64,000 bases of DNA from Arthrobacter terricola (GCF_004354015.1 NZ_SMRU01000025.1:30959-94958), one strand, 5' to 3'. Numbered from the stretch's first letter, positions 8,692 through 17,494 are shown. Numbers and translations are program-made. The notes: a model not told the origin generated them from the sequence alone.

Positions 8692-8712
8692 ATCGGATGT
8701 CCTACGTCCGAT
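8692..8712. promoter_or_regulatory. Palindromic operator candidate of the nan-type operon
   Basis: Arms ATCGGATGT and ACGTCCGAT around CCT (8 of 9 positions pair), located 33 bases before the solute-binding-protein start. Shares an 11-base word with 8563-8573. Candidate site of the divergent GntR/FadR regulator. Confidence 0.55.
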
Positions 8713-8744
8713 AACCTGGAAACTTGAATGGTGAGGCATCTCTT

Positions 8745-10370
8745 ATGAGCAACACGATTAACAAACTGCCGCTGGTCAATGACGCCAGCCGCCGCAACTT
8801 CCTCAAACTGAGCGGAGCAGTGGGCGCTGCGGCAGCATTCACTGCCAGCCTTTCCGCCTGCGGTGGACCTGCCGCGACCAGCACCAGCGGAGCGAGCAAC
8901 ACGGCGTCCGTGAACAAGGACCTCACCATTGAAGCCGGCATCTCCTACGCCCTTTCCACCGGCTTCGACCCCCTCACGTCCTCGGGCGCCACCCCCTTGG
9001 CTGCCAACCTGCACGTCTTCGAAGGACTCGTGGAGCTGCACCCGGCCACCCGCGAGCCGTACAACGCCTTGGCGGCCAGCGACCCCAAGAAGGTCAACGA
9101 CACCACGTACCAAGTGACCATCCGGGACGGCGCCAAGTTCCATAACGGCTCCCCCGTCACCACGGATGACGTGGTCTACTCCTTCACCAGGGTGATGGAT
9201 CCGGCCAACAAGTCGTTGTTCTCGCAATTCATTCCGTTCATCAAAGACGTCAAGGCCGTGGACGCGAAGACCGTGGAGTTCGCCTTGAAGTACCCGTTCC
9301 CGGGCTTCGGACCGCGAATCTCCGTGGTCAAGGTGGTCCCGAAGGCCCTGGCTTCGACGGACCAGAAGGGATTCGATGCGAAGCCCGTGGGTTCCGGCCC
9401 TTACAAGTTGGTCTCGGCGGCCAAGGACGACAAGATCGTCTTCGAGGCCTTCGCCGACTACAACGGCCCGAAGCCCGCCCTCGCGAAGGGCATGACCTGG
9501 CTGCTGCTTTCCGACGCCGCTGCCCGCGTCACGGCTGCCCAGTCCGGCCGTGTCCAGGCGATCGAAGACGTCCCCTACCTGGACATGGATGGCCTCAAGT
9601 CCAAGACACGGGTTGAATCCGTTCAGTCGTTCGGGCACTTGTTCCTGATGTTCAACTGTGCCAAAGCACCGTTCGACAACAAGCTGGTCCGCCAGGCCCT
9701 CCACTATGGGCTGGACAAGGACGCGATCATCAAGAAGGCCCTGTTTGGCAACGCCAAGGCCGCGTCGTCGTACTTCCAAGAAGGCCACCCGGACTACGTC
9801 AAAGCCAAGAATGTCTACGGCTACGACGCCCAGAAAGCCGCAGACCTCCTCAAGCAGGCGGGTGTAAGCAACCTGGAGTTCGAGCTCCTCACCACGGATA
9901 CCGCGTGGGTCAAGGACGTCGCTCCGCTGATGCTCGAGTCCTGGAACAAGATCCCGGGCGTGAAAGTCACGGCAAAGAACCTCCAGTCCGGCGCTTTGTA
10001 CTCCGACAGGGTCGGCAAGGCCGATTTCACCGTAGTCGCGGCCCCCGGCGATCCTTCCGTTTTCGGAAACGACGCCGATCTGCTCTTGAGCTGGTTCTAC
10101 TCCGGCCCCACGTGGATGGCCAAGCGCGCGTACTGGACCACTCCGGAAAGCACCACCCTTCAGAACCTCATGGACAAGGGCTCACAGGCCGCACCGGCCG
10201 AGGCCAAGCAGATCACCGGCCAGATTGTCGACCTCGTTTCCGAGGAACTCCCGCTGTACCCGATCTTCCACCGCCAGCTCCCCAGTGCATGGGACGAAAA
10301 GAAACTTTCAGGTTTCAAGCCGCTGCCCACCACGGGCCTGTCCTTCATCGGCGTCGGCCGCACAGCCTAG
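8745..10370 (+). CDS. Peptide/nickel-type ABC transporter solute-binding lipoprotein
   Basis: A 541-residue family-5 (DppA/OppA-like) binding protein. The N-terminus carries a twin-arginine-type signal (RRNFLKLSGAVGAAAAF) ending in the lipobox LSAC, so it is probably exported and anchored as a lipoprotein. SBP_bac_5 features include YEVTIRDGAKFHNGSP-like text (YQVTIRDGAKFHNGSP) and VDAKTVEFALKYPFP. I chose the ATG at 8745 with GGTGAGG 8 bases upstream over the ATG at 8724. It is the first gene of the cluster. SatA-type proteins of this family carry sialic acid, which fits the enzymes downstream; substrate is inference. Confidence 0.88.
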   Translation: MSNTINKLPLVNDASRRNFLKLSGAVGAAAAFTASLSACGGPAATSTSGASNTASVNKDLTIEAGISYALSTGFDPLTSSGATPLAANLHVFEGLVELHPATREPYNALAASDPKKVNDTTYQVTIRDGAKFHNGSPVTTDDVVYSFTRVMDPANKSLFSQFIPFIKDVKAVDAKTVEFALKYPFPGFGPRISVVKVVPKALASTDQKGFDAKPVGSGPYKLVSAAKDDKIVFEAFADYNGPKPALAKGMTWLLLSDAAARVTAAQSGRVQAIEDVPYLDMDGLKSKTRVESVQSFGHLFLMFNCAKAPFDNKLVRQALHYGLDKDAIIKKALFGNAKAASSYFQEGHPDYVKAKNVYGYDAQKAADLLKQAGVSNLEFELLTTDTAWVKDVAPLMLESWNKIPGVKVTAKNLQSGALYSDRVGKADFTVVAAPGDPSVFGNDADLLLSWFYSGPTWMAKRAYWTTPESTTLQNLMDKGSQAAPAEAKQITGQIVDLVSEELPLYPIFHRQLPSAWDEKKLSGFKPLPTTGLSFIGVGRTA

Positions 10371-10392
10371 CCCGGAGAACACGGAGAACACA

Positions 10393-11349
10393 TTGGTCAT
10401 GATATTGCGCCTGCTCGGGCGCAGGCTCGCGGCATTGCCCTTGATGATCCTGGGCATCACGCTGCTGGTCTTCCTCGTCCTTCAAGCTGCCCCGGGCGAC
10501 CAAGCAAGCTCGGCCCTCGGGGATGCCGCGAGCGAGGAAGCCAAGCAGCAGTACCGCCAGGAAAACGGACTGAACGATCCCCTTTTCATCCAGTACTTCC
10601 GCTTCCTCGGCAGGCTCCTCCACTTGGACCTCGGGGTCACCACTCCGCCGTCCAAATCGGTAGCGGCGATGATCGCTTCGGCGTTCCCGCTGACACTTGA
10701 GCTGACCTTCCTCGGCGTGATCATCGCCGTCGTCCTCTCCCTGGTGTTCGGCATCATCGGTGCGCTCTACCGGGACAAATGGCCGGACCAGCTCGTCCGG
10801 ATCTTCTCCATCGCCGCCATCGCGACCCCGTCGTTCTGGCTAGGCATCCTGCTCATCCAATGGTTCGCGCTCGGCGACAACCCGATGTTCCCCTCGGGCG
10901 GCATCGCGACGCCGGAATCCGGCTTCGGCGGTTGGCTCAACTCCATGGCGCTGCCGGCCCTCGCGCTCGGCATCCCGGTCTCCGCGTCACTGATCCGCGT
11001 GGTCCGCACTTCCATGGTCGAAGAGCTGGACCGCGACTACGTCCGGACAGCCATCGGCAATGGCGTCCCCTACCGCGAGGTGGTTTCCCGGAACGTCCTC
11101 CGCAACGCGCTCGTCACTCCGGTGACCGTGCTGGGACTCCGCGTCGGCTACCTCCTGGGTGGCGCCGTCGTGATTGAAATGATTTTCGCCCTTCCGGGAA
11201 TGGGCCAGTTGATCCTCAACGGCATCACCAACCTGGACGTCAACCTGGTCCAGGGCGTGGTCCTCACCATCTCGGTCACGTTTGTCCTGGTGAACATCGT
11301 GGTGGACCTCCTGTACTTGCTTATCAACCCCCGAATCAGGACGGTATAG
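10393..11349 (+). CDS. ABC transporter permease, DppB type
   Basis: A 318-residue inner-membrane permease with about six membrane segments, an N-terminal LRLLGRRLAALPLMILGITL segment typical of DppB, and the EAA-type cytoplasmic loop DYVRTAIGNGVPYREVVSRN. GGAG at 10383-10386 favours the TTG at 10393 as start; an ATG two codons later (10399) is the alternative. It partners the fused permease-ATPase that starts 2 bases after its stop. Confidence 0.9.
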   Translation: MVMILRLLGRRLAALPLMILGITLLVFLVLQAAPGDQASSALGDAASEEAKQQYRQENGLNDPLFIQYFRFLGRLLHLDLGVTTPPSKSVAAMIASAFPLTLELTFLGVIIAVVLSLVFGIIGALYRDKWPDQLVRIFSIAAIATPSFWLGILLIQWFALGDNPMFPSGGIATPESGFGGWLNSMALPALALGIPVSASLIRVVRTSMVEELDRDYVRTAIGNGVPYREVVSRNVLRNALVTPVTVLGLRVGYLLGGAVVIEMIFALPGMGQLILNGITNLDVNLVQGVVLTISVTFVLVNIVVDLLYLLINPRIRTV

Positions 11350-11351
11350 CC

Positions 11352-13472
11352 ATGCGCAGCAAACTTGCTGAACGGCTCAGCGCCCCGGGCCTCCGCTTCA
11401 AATCCCTTCCGTGGGGATCTCGCTTTGCCCTGTTGTTCCTCGTTCTCATTGGACTGGCGGCGATCTTCGCACCTGTGATCGCACCGCACGATCCCTTGGA
11501 AACCTTCATTCCGGCACAGGCGCCGGACTCCGACCACTTCTTCGGCACCGACCGCCTTGGCCGCGATGTGTTCTCCCGCCTGCTTTACGGCTCGCAGTCC
11601 TCCCTCATGATCGGCCTTGGTGCCGTGGGGCTCGCGATCGTCCTTGGCGCCGTGCTCGGCTCGCTCGCCGCGACCTCCAGCAAGGCAGTCAACGAGGTCA
11701 TCATGCGCGTCATGGACATCCTGATGGCGTTCCCCGGCATCGCCCTCGCGGCAGTGTTGCTGGCCGCGTTCGGCAACTCGGTTCCCACCATCATTGTCGC
11801 GATCGCGATCATCTACACCCCGCAGCTCGCCCGGGTGGTCCGCGCAAACGTGCTCTCCCAATACGGCGAAGACTACGTCCGCGCCGAACGGGTCATGGGT
11901 GCCGGCCGCGCGTACATCCTGCTCAAGCACATCGTCCGCAACACCGCCGCCCCGGTCCTCGTTTTCGCCACAGTCATGGTGGCCGACGCCATCATCCTCG
12001 AAGCCTCGCTGTCCTTCCTGGGAGCGGGCGTGCAGGATCCCGCGCCGTCGTGGGGCAACGTCATCTCCTACGGCCGCAACCTGGTCCTGTCCGGAGGCTG
12101 GTGGGCCACCACGTTCGCCGGCCTCACCATCCTGCTGACCGTCCTGGCGCTCAACATCCTCGCCGAAGGCCTCACCGACGCCATGGTGAACCCCAAGCTG
12201 CGCAAGGCACCGATCGTGAAGGACGACGACGGCTCAGCCGCTGTTGTGGCGGGCGCCGCGGTGGCGGGCGCCGCCGTCGACACCGAAATCGCGACGTCGG
12301 TGGCCCAGCCTTCCGTCGTGGAACAGCACGAGCTCGACGGCGTCCGGCCCGCCAGCGGCGACGCGCCCACCGAGTATTCAACACTGGTACTGGACGAGCC
12401 GCAGGGTCCAAATTCCTTGCTCGACCGTGAATTGGCGCTGCTCGCATCCATCGAAGCAAAACGCACGGACCGACTACCCCAGGTCCCGGCGAGCGCCCGC
12501 AACGTGCTGGAAGTCAGGAACTTGTCCATCCGTTTCCCCGGCCGTTTCGGCAGTACGGCGATCGTGGACAACGTCTCCTTCACCGTCCGCGAAGGCGAAA
12601 CCATGGGCCTCGTGGGCGAGTCCGGTTGCGGCAAGTCCATCACGTCCCTGGCCATCATGGGCCTCCTGCCCAAGACCGCCGAAATCACCGGATCCATCAT
12701 GTTCGACGGCAAGGAACTCCTCGATTCGAGGTCCAAGCACAGCAACCCCAAGGCGTACCAGGGCGTCCGCGGCGAACAAATCGCCATGGTCTACCAGGAC
12801 GCGTTGAGCTCGCTCAATCCGTCCATGAAGATCAAGGAGCAAATGACCCAGCTGACCAAGCGCGGCGGCCGCAAGACACCCGCCGAACTGCTCGAAATGG
12901 TCAAACTGGATCCCGTCCGCACCCTCGCCAGCTACCCGCACGAACTCTCCGGCGGCCAACGGCAAAGGGTCCTCATCGCCATGGCGCTCTCCCGGTCGCC
13001 CAAGATCGTGGTGGCCGACGAACCCACCACCGCCCTGGACGTCACCGTCCAGAAGCAAGTGGTGGAGCTGCTCAACGAACTGCGCGAACAGCTCGGATTC
13101 GCCATGGTCTTCGTCAGCCACGACCTCGCACTGGTAGCCTCCCTGGCCCACCGGATCACGGTGATGTACGCCGGACAAGTCGTGGAATCCGCGCAAGCAT
13201 CCCAGCTCCTGCAGAACCCGCGCCACGAGTACACGCGCGGCCTGCTGGGCGCCGTCCTTTCCATCGAGGCCGACGCCGCCCGGCTCCACCAGATCCCCGG
13301 CACCGTTCCGTCCCCTCGCGACTTCGCCGCCGGCGACCGTTTTGCGGCGCGCTCGTTGAGGCCCGACGCCGACCCGAACCAACAATTGGTCCTCACCGCC
13401 GTCGACCCCTCGGGTAACGGCGCCGGAAGCGACCACTACTGGGCGAGCCACCTGAAGGAGGACGCAAAGTGA
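11352..13472 (+). CDS. Fused ABC permease-ATPase (DppC-DppD type)
   Basis: A 706-residue fusion. Residues about 1-285 are a DppC-type permease, including FFGTDRLGRDVFSRLLYGS and the EAA loop DYVRAERVMGAGRAYILLKH. About 286-375 is an Ala/Val-rich, low-complexity linker. From about 380 there is an ATPase with Walker A GESGCGKS (422-429), Q-loop VYQDALSSLNPSM, signature LSGGQRQRV and Walker B VVADEPT. The two functions are usually separate genes. It overlaps the next ATPase gene by 4 bases. The fusion forms one half of the importer, with the second ATPase encoded downstream. Confidence 0.92.
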   Translation: MRSKLAERLSAPGLRFKSLPWGSRFALLFLVLIGLAAIFAPVIAPHDPLETFIPAQAPDSDHFFGTDRLGRDVFSRLLYGSQSSLMIGLGAVGLAIVLGAVLGSLAATSSKAVNEVIMRVMDILMAFPGIALAAVLLAAFGNSVPTIIVAIAIIYTPQLARVVRANVLSQYGEDYVRAERVMGAGRAYILLKHIVRNTAAPVLVFATVMVADAIILEASLSFLGAGVQDPAPSWGNVISYGRNLVLSGGWWATTFAGLTILLTVLALNILAEGLTDAMVNPKLRKAPIVKDDDGSAAVVAGAAVAGAAVDTEIATSVAQPSVVEQHELDGVRPASGDAPTEYSTLVLDEPQGPNSLLDRELALLASIEAKRTDRLPQVPASARNVLEVRNLSIRFPGRFGSTAIVDNVSFTVREGETMGLVGESGCGKSITSLAIMGLLPKTAEITGSIMFDGKELLDSRSKHSNPKAYQGVRGEQIAMVYQDALSSLNPSMKIKEQMTQLTKRGGRKTPAELLEMVKLDPVRTLASYPHELSGGQRQRVLIAMALSRSPKIVVADEPTTALDVTVQKQVVELLNELREQLGFAMVFVSHDLALVASLAHRITVMYAGQVVESAQASQLLQNPRHEYTRGLLGAVLSIEADAARLHQIPGTVPSPRDFAAGDRFAARSLRPDADPNQQLVLTAVDPSGNGAGSDHYWASHLKEDAK

Positions 13473-14287
13473 CTGATTCCCGACGGGACCTCCCGGGCAC
13501 GCCGGTCATCGAACTCAAGGACGTCAAGGTCTACCACCGCGCCCGCACCGGCGGCCTGTTCCGGCCCAACATCGTCAAAGCGGTCAACGGCGTGGACTTC
13601 AGCATCAGCCGCGGCGAAACCGTGGGCATCGTCGGCGAGTCCGGCTGCGGGAAGTCCACCCTCGCGTCCGTCCTCGTGGGACTGCAAGCGCCGACGTCGG
13701 GCCAAGTGCTGTTCCACGGGAAACCTGCCATCAAACGCAATGCCCGCATGCGGAAGGAATTCGGCCGGGCCGTGTCCGTCGTGTTTCAGGACCCGTCGAC
13801 GGCCCTCAACCCGCGCATGACCATCGAGGACATCCTTACCGATCCCCTGCAGGTCCACGGCATCGGCACCGCGGCGTCCCGCTCGTCCAAAGTGAAGGAA
13901 CTGCTGGCACTCGTCGGTTTGCCGCAATCGGCAGCCGAGGTAACGCCGTCGCACGTTTCCGGCGGCCAGCGCCAGCGCGTGGCGATCGCCCGGGCCCTCG
14001 CGCTCGAACCGGACATCATCGTGGCGGACGAGCCGACCTCGGCCCTCGACGTCTCCGTCCGGGCCCAAGTCCTCAACCTCCTGTCCGACCTGAAAACCCA
14101 ACTGAATCTCGGCATGGTGTTCATCTCTCACGACATCCAGACCGTCCGCTACGTCTCCGACCGCATCTGCGTCATGTACTTCGGACAAATCGTGGAAGAA
14201 GGCCCTGCCGCCCAAGTGTTCGACAACCCCGGCAACGACTACACCAAGAAGCTGCTCGGCGCCGCGCCCAGCCTGCTCCAGACCTAA
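13469..14287 (+). CDS. ABC transporter ATP-binding protein, DppF type
   Basis: A 272-residue ATPase with Walker A GESGCGKS (about 56-63), Q-loop VVFQDPSTALNPRM, signature VSGGQRQRVAIARA, Walker B IIVADEPTSALD and the switch His in MVFISHDIQTV. It pairs with the ATPase half of the upstream fusion. The GTG start overlaps the upstream stop (GTGA), with AAGGAGG upstream, implying translational coupling. Confidence 0.93.
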   Translation: MTDSRRDLPGTPVIELKDVKVYHRARTGGLFRPNIVKAVNGVDFSISRGETVGIVGESGCGKSTLASVLVGLQAPTSGQVLFHGKPAIKRNARMRKEFGRAVSVVFQDPSTALNPRMTIEDILTDPLQVHGIGTAASRSSKVKELLALVGLPQSAAEVTPSHVSGGQRQRVAIARALALEPDIIVADEPTSALDVSVRAQVLNLLSDLKTQLNLGMVFISHDIQTVRYVSDRICVMYFGQIVEEGPAAQVFDNPGNDYTKKLLGAAPSLLQT

Positions 14288-14323
14288 GTTTTTCCCTTCC
14301 AGATCCAAACAACGGAGATTTCT

Positions 14324-15241
14324 GTGTCTACTCAGTTCCAGGGCGTCATCCCCCCGGTCATCACTCCCCGCCACACCGACGGCCGCATCGACACCACGTC
14401 CCTGAAGAACGTCACCCAACACCTGCTCGACGGCGGCGTGACAGGCCTTTTCGTGCTGGGCTCCTCCGGCGAAGTCCCCTACATGACCAACGAAGAACGC
14501 GAACTCGTAGTCACGACGGTCGCCGACGCCAACGCCGGCGCGGTGCCGCTCATCGTCGGAGCCAACGAACAAACCACCAACCGTGTCATCGAAGAAGCCA
14601 AGAAGGTCATCGACCTCGGAGCCGATGCGATCGTGGTCACCTCGATGTACTACGCCATCGGCAACGTCCAGGAAACCGACACCCACTTCCGCAGCATCCA
14701 CGCCGCCGTCGACAAGCCGATCTTCGCCTACGACGTCCCCGTCCGCACCCACTTCAAACTCCCCGCCGACCTCCTCGCCCGCCTCGGCCGCGACGGCGTC
14801 ATCACAGGCGTCAAAGACTCCTCCGGCGACGACGTCTCCTTCCGCCAACTCCTCCTCGCAGCCAAGGACATCCCCGACTTCGACATCTTCACAGGCCACG
14901 AAGTCGTCGTGGACGGAGCCCTCCTCGGCGGCGCCCAGGGCGTAGTCCCCGGCCTCGGCAACGTAGACCCCGCCGGCTACCGCCGCCTCTACGACGCCGC
15001 CCAAGCCGGAGACTGGACCACCGCCGCCGCCGAACAGGACCGCCTCGCCGACCTCTTCGAGATCGTCTACACCCCTAAAGGCCGCGTCTCCGGCGGCGCA
15101 GCAGGACTGGGCGCCTTCAAGACCGCCCTCCAACTCATGGGCGTCATCGAATCCAACACCATGAGCGCCCCGATGCCCTCCCTGAACCCCGAAGAAACGG
15201 AAGCGATCCGCGCGATCCTGAAGCGGAACGGCCTGGTTTAG
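14324..15241 (+). CDS. DapA/NanA-family aldolase, probable N-acetylneuraminate lyase
   Basis: A 305-residue (beta/alpha)8 class I aldolase. The carboxylate-binding loop is LGSSGEVPYM, the catalytic Tyr is in FAYDVPVRTHF, and the Schiff-base Lys is K164 in GVKDSSGDD. The family includes dihydrodipicolinate synthase and N-acetylneuraminate lyase. Sitting between a Sat/Dpp-type importer and ROK kinase plus NanE genes, the lyase role (Neu5Ac to ManNAc plus pyruvate) is the best reading, but sequence alone cannot exclude another 2-keto-acid aldolase. GTG start, GGAG 7 bases upstream. Its wobble positions are strikingly C-rich. Confidence 0.82.
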   Translation: MSTQFQGVIPPVITPRHTDGRIDTTSLKNVTQHLLDGGVTGLFVLGSSGEVPYMTNEERELVVTTVADANAGAVPLIVGANEQTTNRVIEEAKKVIDLGADAIVVTSMYYAIGNVQETDTHFRSIHAAVDKPIFAYDVPVRTHFKLPADLLARLGRDGVITGVKDSSGDDVSFRQLLLAAKDIPDFDIFTGHEVVVDGALLGGAQGVVPGLGNVDPAGYRRLYDAAQAGDWTTAAAEQDRLADLFEIVYTPKGRVSGGAAGLGAFKTALQLMGVIESNTMSAPMPSLNPEETEAIRAILKRNGLV

Positions 15242-15256
15242 CTACCTCGCGTTAGG

Positions 15257-15318
15257 CGCCTTGGTTGGGTTGCCGTGGAGGGGTCGTTCAGCGGGTCGCC
15301 TTGGTTGGGTTGCCGTGG
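15257..15318. repeat. Two 22-bp direct repeats
   Basis: Perfect copies at 15257-15278 and 15297-15318 (40-bp period), beginning CGCCTTGGTTGGG. Both are followed by a shared GGGTCGT after two variable bases, so the repeat is effectively 31 bp. Located directly after the aldolase stop. Confidence 0.85.
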
Positions 15319-15340
15319 CCGGGTCGTGTCACAGGACCAG

Positions 15341-15665
15341 TTTTGCCGTCCCTTAGACACCTCCCGCCATGCAGCTCCGGTCGCTGGGCGACCTGCACAG
15401 CATTCTGGTCGGCGATGCGGGACTACACAAAACCGTCCCTGCGACCCTCGGCTCGGAATGTCACCTTGCGGATCGGGAGCCCCTTCGGGTCGGTCAGTCG
15501 GCGCGGCGGCCGTTCGCGGACGTCGGAAAACCGCGCCCGCGGTGACCCGACCGCAAAAGTGCCGAGTGGGTTGTTTTGCGTAGGCCCGCATCGCCGACCA
15601 GAGCCGCATGGACGTCGCTCAGCGACGGGAATGCGGCGTCGGGAGGTGTCTAAGTGCCGGCAAAA
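15341..15665. repeat. Long imperfect inverted repeat (about 325 bp) in the nan cluster
   Basis: The left arm starts at 15341 and the right arm ends at 15665. Terminal words pair (TTTTGCCG with CGGCAAAA; CTTAGACACCTCCCG with its complement), as do internal words (CTGGTCGGCGATGCGGG with 15586-15602). Arms are about 95-100 bases each, roughly 75-80 percent matched, separated by about 135 bases. There is no convincing coding frame. It fills most of the 535-bp gap between the aldolase and ROK genes, so it may be a miniature mobile element, a structured RNA, or a palindromic insertion. It could reduce transcription into the genes downstream. Confidence 0.7.
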
Positions 15666-15776
15666 TGACCCGCCCGGCACGCCGCGACCACAACTAACCT
15701 AGCCAGAAACGAACCGCAGCATGGACGAAATCTGGCCACACGTACCGCAGCAAGCGAACGACTTGGAGGACAAAGC

Positions 15777-16715
15777 GTGATGCACGTGATTGGTGTTGAT
15801 CTTGGGGGGACCAAGACTGCGGCCGGGGTTGTTTCGGGGGCCGGGGAAGTGTTGTTTGAGGAGCGGATACCTACGCTGAGTCGGGAGGGTGGACACTCCA
15901 TTGTTGCGGCGACAGCCGAGCTCGTGGGGCGTCTCCTGCGTCGGGCGGCGGGTGAGGGTATCGACGTCGGGCGTGTTGGCGTGGGGTCGGCCGGGGTGAT
16001 CGATGCCGTGAACGGGACGGTGGTCTCGGCGACCGACGCGATCCTGGGGTGGGCTGGGACGGAGTTGGCTTCGGGGTTGGCCGATCGGCTGGGGTTGGAC
16101 CGGGCGGCGGTCCGGGTGGTCAACGATGTGCATGCCCACGGCTTGGGTGAGGCGTGGCTCGGGGCTGCTGCGGGGTCGTCGAGTTCGCTTTTGGTGGCGT
16201 TCGGGACTGGCGTGGGCGGGAGCTTCGTGGTGGATGGTGCGCCTGTGCTGGGGCATCGCTTTGTGGGCGGGCATGTGGGGCATTTCGCGTCGCCGTATGC
16301 GTATCACGAGGGGAAAGCCCTGCCTTGCGTGTGCGGGGGTTCGGGCCACGTGGAGGCGATCGCTTCGGGCCCGGCCATCCGGGAGGCGTTCATCCGTTTC
16401 GGGGGTTCGGCCGACGTCCCGGACACCCGTGCGGTATTCGCCTTGGCGCACGACGGCGATGCTGCCGCCCTCAAGGCTGTCGGCGTTGGGGCGGGCGCGG
16501 CCGGGCAGGCGATCGGCGGGCTCATCAACATCCTCGATCCTGAGACGGTAGTGGTGTCCGGCGGATTGGCGGACTCCGGCGATTTCTGGTGGACGCCCAT
16601 GGAGTGGGCGCTGCGCCGCGAACTCATGGCCCCTCTCGCCGACATCCCTGTGCGCCGCGCAGCCTTAGGCAACTCCGCGGCCATTGTGGGCGCGGCCAAG
16701 CTCGTCCTGAACTAA
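15777..16715 (+). CDS. ROK-family sugar kinase, probable N-acetylmannosamine kinase
   Basis: A 312-residue ROK kinase with the ATP-binding loop GVDLGGTKTAAG at the N-terminus, catalytic Asp in VVNDVHAHGLGE, GTGVGGSFV, and a zinc-type motif CVCGGSGHVE starting at C184 (ROK consensus has Cys where His is here). In this cluster the expected job is ManNAc to ManNAc-6-phosphate (NanK). GTG at 15777 and ATG at 15780 are both possible; GGAGGA precedes them. The first two thirds use G-ending codons (GGG, GTG), unlike the C-ending neighbours, a hint of separate origin. Confidence 0.85.
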   Translation: MMHVIGVDLGGTKTAAGVVSGAGEVLFEERIPTLSREGGHSIVAATAELVGRLLRRAAGEGIDVGRVGVGSAGVIDAVNGTVVSATDAILGWAGTELASGLADRLGLDRAAVRVVNDVHAHGLGEAWLGAAAGSSSSLLVAFGTGVGGSFVVDGAPVLGHRFVGGHVGHFASPYAYHEGKALPCVCGGSGHVEAIASGPAIREAFIRFGGSADVPDTRAVFALAHDGDAAALKAVGVGAGAAGQAIGGLINILDPETVVVSGGLADSGDFWWTPMEWALRRELMAPLADIPVRRAALGNSAAIVGAAKLVLN

Positions 16716-16759
16716 TCTACGAACCCCCAACCACGCACAGACACTGCAGGAGATAACCC

Positions 16760-17446
16760 GTGATTCTGACCCCCGAGGGACTGGATGCCCTCCATTCACA
16801 ATTGATCGTGTCCTGCCAGGCGTACCCCGGCGAGCCGATGCGCGATCCTCGGACGACCGGCCAGGTGGCGGCGTCGGCGGTGATCGGGGGTGCCGCGGCG
16901 GTGCGGGTCCAAGGCCTCGCGGATGTCCAGTTCACCCGTTCGGCGGTGGAGGTTCCGGTGATCGGGCTCTGGAAGGACGGGCACGACGGCGTCTTCATCA
17001 CCCCCACGCTGCGGCACGCCCTGGCTGTCGCGAATGCCGGCGCTCATATTGTGGCGATCGACGGCACGCGGCGGCCGCGGCCCGATTCCTTGACCCTCAA
17101 GCAGACGGTGAGCGGAATCCGCGCCGAATCGCATGCGCTGGTCATGGCCGATTGCGGCTCCTTTGCGGATGCCGTGGCCGCCGTCGAAGCCGGAGCGGAC
17201 CTGATCGGCACCACACTTGCCGGATACACCGATGAGCGTCCCAAGACCGCCGGCCCGGACCTTGGGCTCCTGGCCGAGATCGCGGGCGCCGGGCTGGGAA
17301 AGCCGGTCGTCGCCGAAGGCCGGATCCATACTCCCGCCCAGGCGCGCCAAGCCCTCGACGCCGGTGCGTTCGCCGTCGTCGTTGGAACGGCCATCACGCA
17401 CCCGGCCAGTATCACCGGCTGGTTCAAGGACGCGTTGGAGAACTGA
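16760..17446 (+). CDS. nanE: N-acetylmannosamine-6-phosphate 2-epimerase
   Basis: A 228-residue TIM-barrel epimerase that converts ManNAc-6-P to GlcNAc-6-P. NanE hallmarks are LIVSCQAYPGEPMRDP at the N-terminus, ADCGSFADAVAAVEAGADLIGTTLAGYT, and VVAEGRIHTPAQARQALDAGA followed by VVVGTAITHP. The GTG start has AGGAG 8 bases upstream. It is the last gene of the cluster. This is the most diagnostic enzyme for assigning the whole operon to sialic acid or ManNAc use. NagA/NagB for the next steps are not in the window. Confidence 0.93.
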   Translation: MILTPEGLDALHSQLIVSCQAYPGEPMRDPRTTGQVAASAVIGGAAAVRVQGLADVQFTRSAVEVPVIGLWKDGHDGVFITPTLRHALAVANAGAHIVAIDGTRRPRPDSLTLKQTVSGIRAESHALVMADCGSFADAVAAVEAGADLIGTTLAGYTDERPKTAGPDLGLLAEIAGAGLGKPVVAEGRIHTPAQARQALDAGAFAVVVGTAITHPASITGWFKDALEN

Positions 17447-17494
17447 AACGTATTTCCCCTGATTCGGGCGATGGTGCAGGCGTAGGCTTCTCCC

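Noticed and set aside
13436..15133. A 565-codon minus-strand frame rich in Gly/Val/Asp
   Set aside because: Antisense to the DppF-type ATPase and the aldolase. Its composition is the mirror of C-rich wobble positions on the plus strand, not a protein.
15238..15702. Overlapping open frames on both strands in the nan spacer
   Set aside because: They are produced by the long inverted repeat (similar peptides on both strands); no Shine-Dalgarno and no domain.
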